Under the pieces are notes generated by a model that was given only the letters and a program-made list of their open reading frames with translations, was not told the DNA's origin and did not search any database. Made by a program: the position numbers and the translations under genes. Below are positions 60,854-64,000 of a DNA stretch of 64,000 bases, in pieces. Position 1 is the stretch's first letter. Every line of letters begins with the position of its first letter. Source of the DNA: Xenorhabdus lircayensis (GTDB lineage: Bacteria > Pseudomonadota > Gammaproteobacteria > Enterobacterales > Enterobacteriaceae); assembly GCF_016306625.1 (NCBI RefSeq), contig NZ_JACOII010000040.1:1-64000 (forward strand), in the 5' to 3' direction.

Positions 60854-61633
60854 ATGGAGTATGAACTTATTGAAGGAACATTTGCAGGGACACAAGAACA
60901 TCCTATTGATGATCCGATTTTAGATAAAGCGGTTGCTGCATTAGAAGGCGCTTCTATTAAGTTTTCTCTCGATGTAATTAATGATGCTAATGTCAGACAA
61001 AGCTATACTTCAAATATTAAAAGAGTAGTTTCTGAAGTGAAGGCGATGGTTAGTACAAAAAAAATATCAGTAAAAGAAGCCGCTGAGTTCTGTTATGAAA
61101 TGCGCAATAAAATTATGACGGAACATAGGAAGTTTACGTCTGCACAGGGGTTAGCTTTTGCTGAGAGACATAAAAAAACACCACCATCTTTCGAAAATCT
61201 TATTGATAAATATTCTCAGAAAAAATTTGGAAAAGTATTTAGCGGCCTTACGCCAGATCAAAGAAGTGCAATTTACTATGAGATTATAGAAGCATCCTCG
61301 AGAGATAACCCTAAGTTCACAACAGCAAACAAACGATTAAAGATTATTGGGAAAGTAGGGGTTATCTTCACGGCAGTATTAGCAACACATGAAATAATAA
61401 ATGCTGAAAACAAACCTAAGGAGGCAATCAAGCAAGGTATACAAATTGGAGGTGGTGCTGCCGGTGGAGCTCTTGCTGGTGCATCTATATCTCCGGTATG
61501 TGGTCCAGGTGCTCCCGTCTGTGCTGTCGTTTTGTTGTTAGTGGGGAGCGCTGCTGGAGCGATTATTGGTTCGGTGGTTGCTGATACTTTAGATGAAGAA
61601 ATAGAGGAATTTACCCGTTGGGCAATAAAGTAA
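60854..61633 (+). CDS. Glycine-zipper effector candidate (T6SS cargo)
   Basis: 259 residues. Helical N-terminal 150 residues with PDQRSAIYYEIIEASSRDNP, then a C-terminal pair of glycine-zipper membrane helices, GGGAAGGALAGAS and VGSAAGAIIGSVVAD, separated by a Cys-Pro-Gly loop. This layout fits pore-forming type VI effectors. Position directly after the extended hcp supports that. Activity not proven. Confidence 0.72.
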   Translation: MEYELIEGTFAGTQEHPIDDPILDKAVAALEGASIKFSLDVINDANVRQSYTSNIKRVVSEVKAMVSTKKISVKEAAEFCYEMRNKIMTEHRKFTSAQGLAFAERHKKTPPSFENLIDKYSQKKFGKVFSGLTPDQRSAIYYEIIEASSRDNPKFTTANKRLKIIGKVGVIFTAVLATHEIINAENKPKEAIKQGIQIGGGAAGGALAGASISPVCGPGAPVCAVVLLLVGSAAGAIIGSVVADTLDEEIEEFTRWAIK

Positions 61634-61974
61634 CTGATATAGATTTGTGCGAAGCGTTATCTTATATCTTTGTAGATAATGAAGTTGACTATGAGTATAT
61701 CGCTTCTGTAGCAAAACACTTCCCGCTTGAACATGTAGAAATGGTCTTCTTCGAGTGGGTAGCGCCAGTATGTTATATGAATGGTCTTACTCCTGTACCT
61801 ACTACTTGGACTTTTTTTGAGCGCGAACAACTTTGGGAAGATATTCAGTGTTACCGAGAAAAATGTGTAACAGAAGGCGCACTAAGTAAAATAAAAACAA
61901 AAATTAGATTAAGTTTCTTACGTAAATATTTTTCTGATGATTGGATTCTTTTAAAGAAGAACCTTATTGATTAA
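61618..61974 (+). CDS. DUF7079-like immunity protein candidate
   Basis: 118 residues. Start TTG at 61618 overlaps the effector end by 16 bases with GAGG nine bases before. ALSYIFVDNEVDYEYIASVA and VFFEWVAPVCYMNGLTPVP match a family often next to toxin genes. Coupling to the effector gene is typical of immunity partners. The start is uncertain because no in-frame ATG exists near. Confidence 0.68.
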   Translation: MGNKVTDIDLCEALSYIFVDNEVDYEYIASVAKHFPLEHVEMVFFEWVAPVCYMNGLTPVPTTWTFFEREQLWEDIQCYREKCVTEGALSKIKTKIRLSFLRKYFSDDWILLKKNLID

Positions 61975-62316
61975 TTTTTTAGGCGCTTATATTTTATATT
62001 AATCCGATAACGGTTTACATATTTTCATATGTATTCTGAGGAGGGATGGTTACTTAAATTAGAAGATATAAATTGCCACCGGGTTAATATGTGGTTCTTT
62101 AGATTATGGAGTGGAATTGTGTTTATACCGTGATAATTAAAGATCGGTGTTATAACCAAGTGGTACTAAATACTATCTTTAAATCTGATTTAATATGTAT
62201 TATGATACAATAGTTATCGTTCGGGGTGATCTCTCTACGACACTAAGTAAACGCTTTATACGAAGTGTATAAAGGCTGCCAGTAGCAGTATTGGTAACCT
62301 ACATGGAGATAGCCAT
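61975..62316. other. AT-rich spacer with structured leader
   Basis: Contains CTTTATAC / GTATAAAG arms at about 62252-62271 and a CCGGGTTAAT half-copy at about 62091-62100 of the palindrome at 59801. Leads into the small ORF at 62317. Confidence 0.45.
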
Positions 62317-62412
62317 ATGATAAAGTTGGTTCATGTACGTCAGTACATACGCTTTAAAAATGGTTGCTGGGAAACGGTATGCTCACACTACCGTTCATGG
62401 CCTAAGAGTTAA
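62317..62412 (+). CDS. 31-residue basic small protein
   Basis: MIKLVHVRQYIRFKNG, then CWETVCSHYRSWPKS. GGAG about eight bases upstream. Two Cys, two His and several Arg are arranged like a tiny zinc- or nucleic-acid-binding unit. Too short for standard gene finders. Convergent with the ATPase gene. Confidence 0.5.
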   Translation: MIKLVHVRQYIRFKNGCWETVCSHYRSWPKS

Positions 62413-62439
62413 CCAGCAATATCCCCGACGATAACACTT

Positions 62440-64000
62440 TTAATCTTCCATCATTTTATTATAGTGTTCAATATGGTTTGTATTTTTAAATATATCTTTA
62501 AATAAATCTAGATATCTATCTACTCCTATGCGTTTGAATTCTTCTATAATATTTATTGGATCTGAATGAGATCCTCGGGCTATATATCGGTAGAAACCGT
62601 TGTAGGCATCATTACCAAATTCTTCTGACATTTTATTTAATGTCTCTCTTAAAACATCTGTGTTATGAATAAATGCAAAATAATACTCTAAAATGTTTCT
62701 CATTATGTTTGGGAGTATTATCTCAGGTGTTTTATTGTTTTTAATGTCTTTAATGGTTTGCCAAAGCATTTGGTATTCATTTCTTATCTGGTTTTTGTTT
62801 ATTTTTTCTATAACAGATTTTTCTTTCTTATATAACCTATACACAACATATTCTTTTTCGAATTCTTTATTATTTGATGGACATAGTTTTATTAATTCAT
62901 GAAAGAAAAATAGGTTATGAGTAAGTATTATTATTTTATTGTCTTTATTACTTTTAAATAATTCATTTTTAATAAATGATGCTATGTCATATATGTAATT
63001 GTACGATAAACTTGATATTGGGTCATCGATCACAATTAGATTTCTATCTTTGTCATTTTTGCTATTTTCTTTTTTCCCTTTGCACATTTCAATGAAATAC
63101 AGAAAAGTTATTAAAGTTTTTTCACCTTCACTTAAGGTATGGTATATATTTTTATTATAGTTGCTTTTTCTTGCAATGCAATAATGGTTGCTTTCGGTAA
63201 CCTTTTCTATTTCCACATCTAAAATACCGAGATACTTTAACTTGTTATTAATGATATCTATTGTTGTATCAATATTTGATACTTTTTTTCTTAATGTGTT
63301 TATTTTGTCGGATAAATCTTCTTTTTCCTTCGTTATATTATCGATTTCTAACTTAAGTTTTTTAATTTGTAATTCTAATGATATTTTGCGGTTATCGTGC
63401 AATTTTAATAATTCTTTGCTTAAGAATTTCATTCCGGACAATGAATCATCTTTTATTTTATTTGTGCTATCTTTATATTTTTTAACTTTCTCTTTTATTT
63501 CATTGATATATTCATTTGTATCTGTGAAGTATCCATCTATAATTTTTACTTTATCTAACAATGAATTTATTTTTAACTTATTTGATGGGTTGCTAATTTT
63601 ATCATTAAATATTTTAATGTTTTCCTTGTAAATATTATTCATTTCATGCAATGGTAACTCTTTTTTATTTTTAGGTAATATAGGTATTGTGTCTATATCA
63701 TCTAATGATTCTTTTACACTTGAGTAATATACTTCCCATTTTTCTGAGTATGCTATTTTTTCTTTTTTTATGTTATGTGTTTTTTCACGGTATGTATTGT
63801 CAAATACATTAGTTAATTGTTTTTTAAATTCTTCATCGATCGTGCTATTTTGGCAGAAAGGGCAGGCGTTACCTATTAAATAGTCGTTCATTCCTTTCCT
63901 AACCCAGTCTGAATTACCTAATTTGCTTATTACTTCCGACAAGTAACTGTCACTGGAGGCCATAATAGATTCATTTAGCAATGTATTTATATTTTCTAAA
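62440..64000 (-). CDS. AAA_13/RloC-like ATPase, N-terminus beyond window
   Basis: At least 519 residues are visible; the frame stays open to the window edge, so the Walker A part and first coil are outside. In order: CPFCQN (zinc-hook-like CxxC), about 200 residues of Lys/Glu/Ile-rich coiled coil, ABC signature LSEGEKT, Walker B NLIVIDDPISSLS, switch His IILTHN, and a C-terminal domain with MRNILEYYF and later RGSHSD. R-x3-E followed by a His about 40 residues on recalls the PrrC/RloC anticodon-nuclease residues. Likely phage-defence cargo; nuclease role is inference. Very AT-rich. Confidence 0.78.
   Translation of the reverse strand, partial: LENINTLLNESIMASSDSYLSEVISKLGNSDWVRKGMNDYLIGNACPFCQNSTIDEEFKKQLTNVFDNTYREKTHNIKKEKIAYSEKWEVYYSSVKESLDDIDTIPILPKNKKELPLHEMNNIYKENIKIFNDKISNPSNKLKINSLLDKVKIIDGYFTDTNEYINEIKEKVKKYKDSTNKIKDDSLSGMKFLSKELLKLHDNRKISLELQIKKLKLEIDNITKEKEDLSDKINTLRKKVSNIDTTIDIINNKLKYLGILDVEIEKVTESNHYCIARKSNYNKNIYHTLSEGEKTLITFLYFIEMCKGKKENSKNDKDRNLIVIDDPISSLSYNYIYDIASFIKNELFKSNKDNKIIILTHNLFFFHELIKLCPSNNKEFEKEYVVYRLYKKEKSVIEKINKNQIRNEYQMLWQTIKDIKNNKTPEIILPNIMRNILEYYFAFIHNTDVLRETLNKMSEEFGNDAYNGFYRYIARGSHSDPINIIEEFKRIGVDRYLDLFKDIFKNTNHIEHYNKMMED

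Noticed and set aside
1-64000. CRISPR array
   Set aside because: No regularly spaced repeats of 24-40 bases seen, including after cysH where one is common in relatives.

Overview
The window reads as a chromosomal segment of a member of the Enterobacterales close to Xenorhabdus/Photorhabdus (Morganellaceae). The basis is that queE-queD-cysJIH, cysDNC-ftsB-ispD-ispF-truD-surE-pcm-nlpD-rpoS-mutS, btsT-yjiX-yjiA and yacC keep enterobacterial order and high recognisable similarity, while base composition is moderately AT-rich and accessory genes are common. The genus is inferred, not proven.

Layout. 1-60: probable 3' end of a serine-type tRNA plus its terminator. 83-2388: an unfamiliar co-directional trio (small leader-like peptide and two proteins with HEAT-like C-termini, one with a cupin-like core). 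2790-5120: yafD and a ProY-like permease. 5289-15630: queE/queD (7-deazaguanine synthesis) and a compact sulfate-to-sulfide block, cysJIH then cysG then cysDNC. 15848-26422: ftsB, the ispD-ispF-truD overlap group, a P-loop kinase insertion, surE-pcm-nlpD-rpoS, a decayed miaE and mutS. 26946-30729: accessory block of two Fic proteins, a pRiA4b-ORF3 protein and a type I methionine aminopeptidase. 30995-36400: a phosphoethanolamine transferase and btsT-yjiX-yjiA. 36752-42777: orphan FimB-type recombinase, cyuP with a ruined cyuA, and a CsgG/DUF4810/DUF799 lipoprotein operon. 42847-48574: MATE pump, a fused relic of an AfuBC-like ABC transporter, and uhpABC. 48988-52228: acetyltransferase-like protein, membrane protein, isochorismatase-family hydrolase, a ruined speE-speD pair and intact yacC.

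52704-64000 is a P4-like satellite or integrative island, still running at the window edge. It has an integrase, a structured leader, an AlpA-type regulator, an AntA/AntB antirepressor, a ribbon-helix-helix-like small protein with operator-like palindromes, a P4-family primase-helicase, and immediately after it a cluster of GGTGAACAG-type iterons that looks like the replication origin. Its cargo is an orphan extended Hcp, a glycine-zipper effector candidate and a DUF7079-like immunity candidate (type VI secretion), then an AAA_13/RloC-like ATPase with a CxxC motif and an R-x3-E...H pattern that fits an anticodon-nuclease defence protein.

A recurring theme is gene decay next to intact partners. 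miaE, cyuA, speE-speD and the Afu-like transporter are readable only as short relics with stops, frameshifts and internal deletions, while mutS, cyuP, yacC and uhpABC beside them are intact. This suggests ongoing loss of selected metabolic functions, as expected in a host-associated lifestyle.
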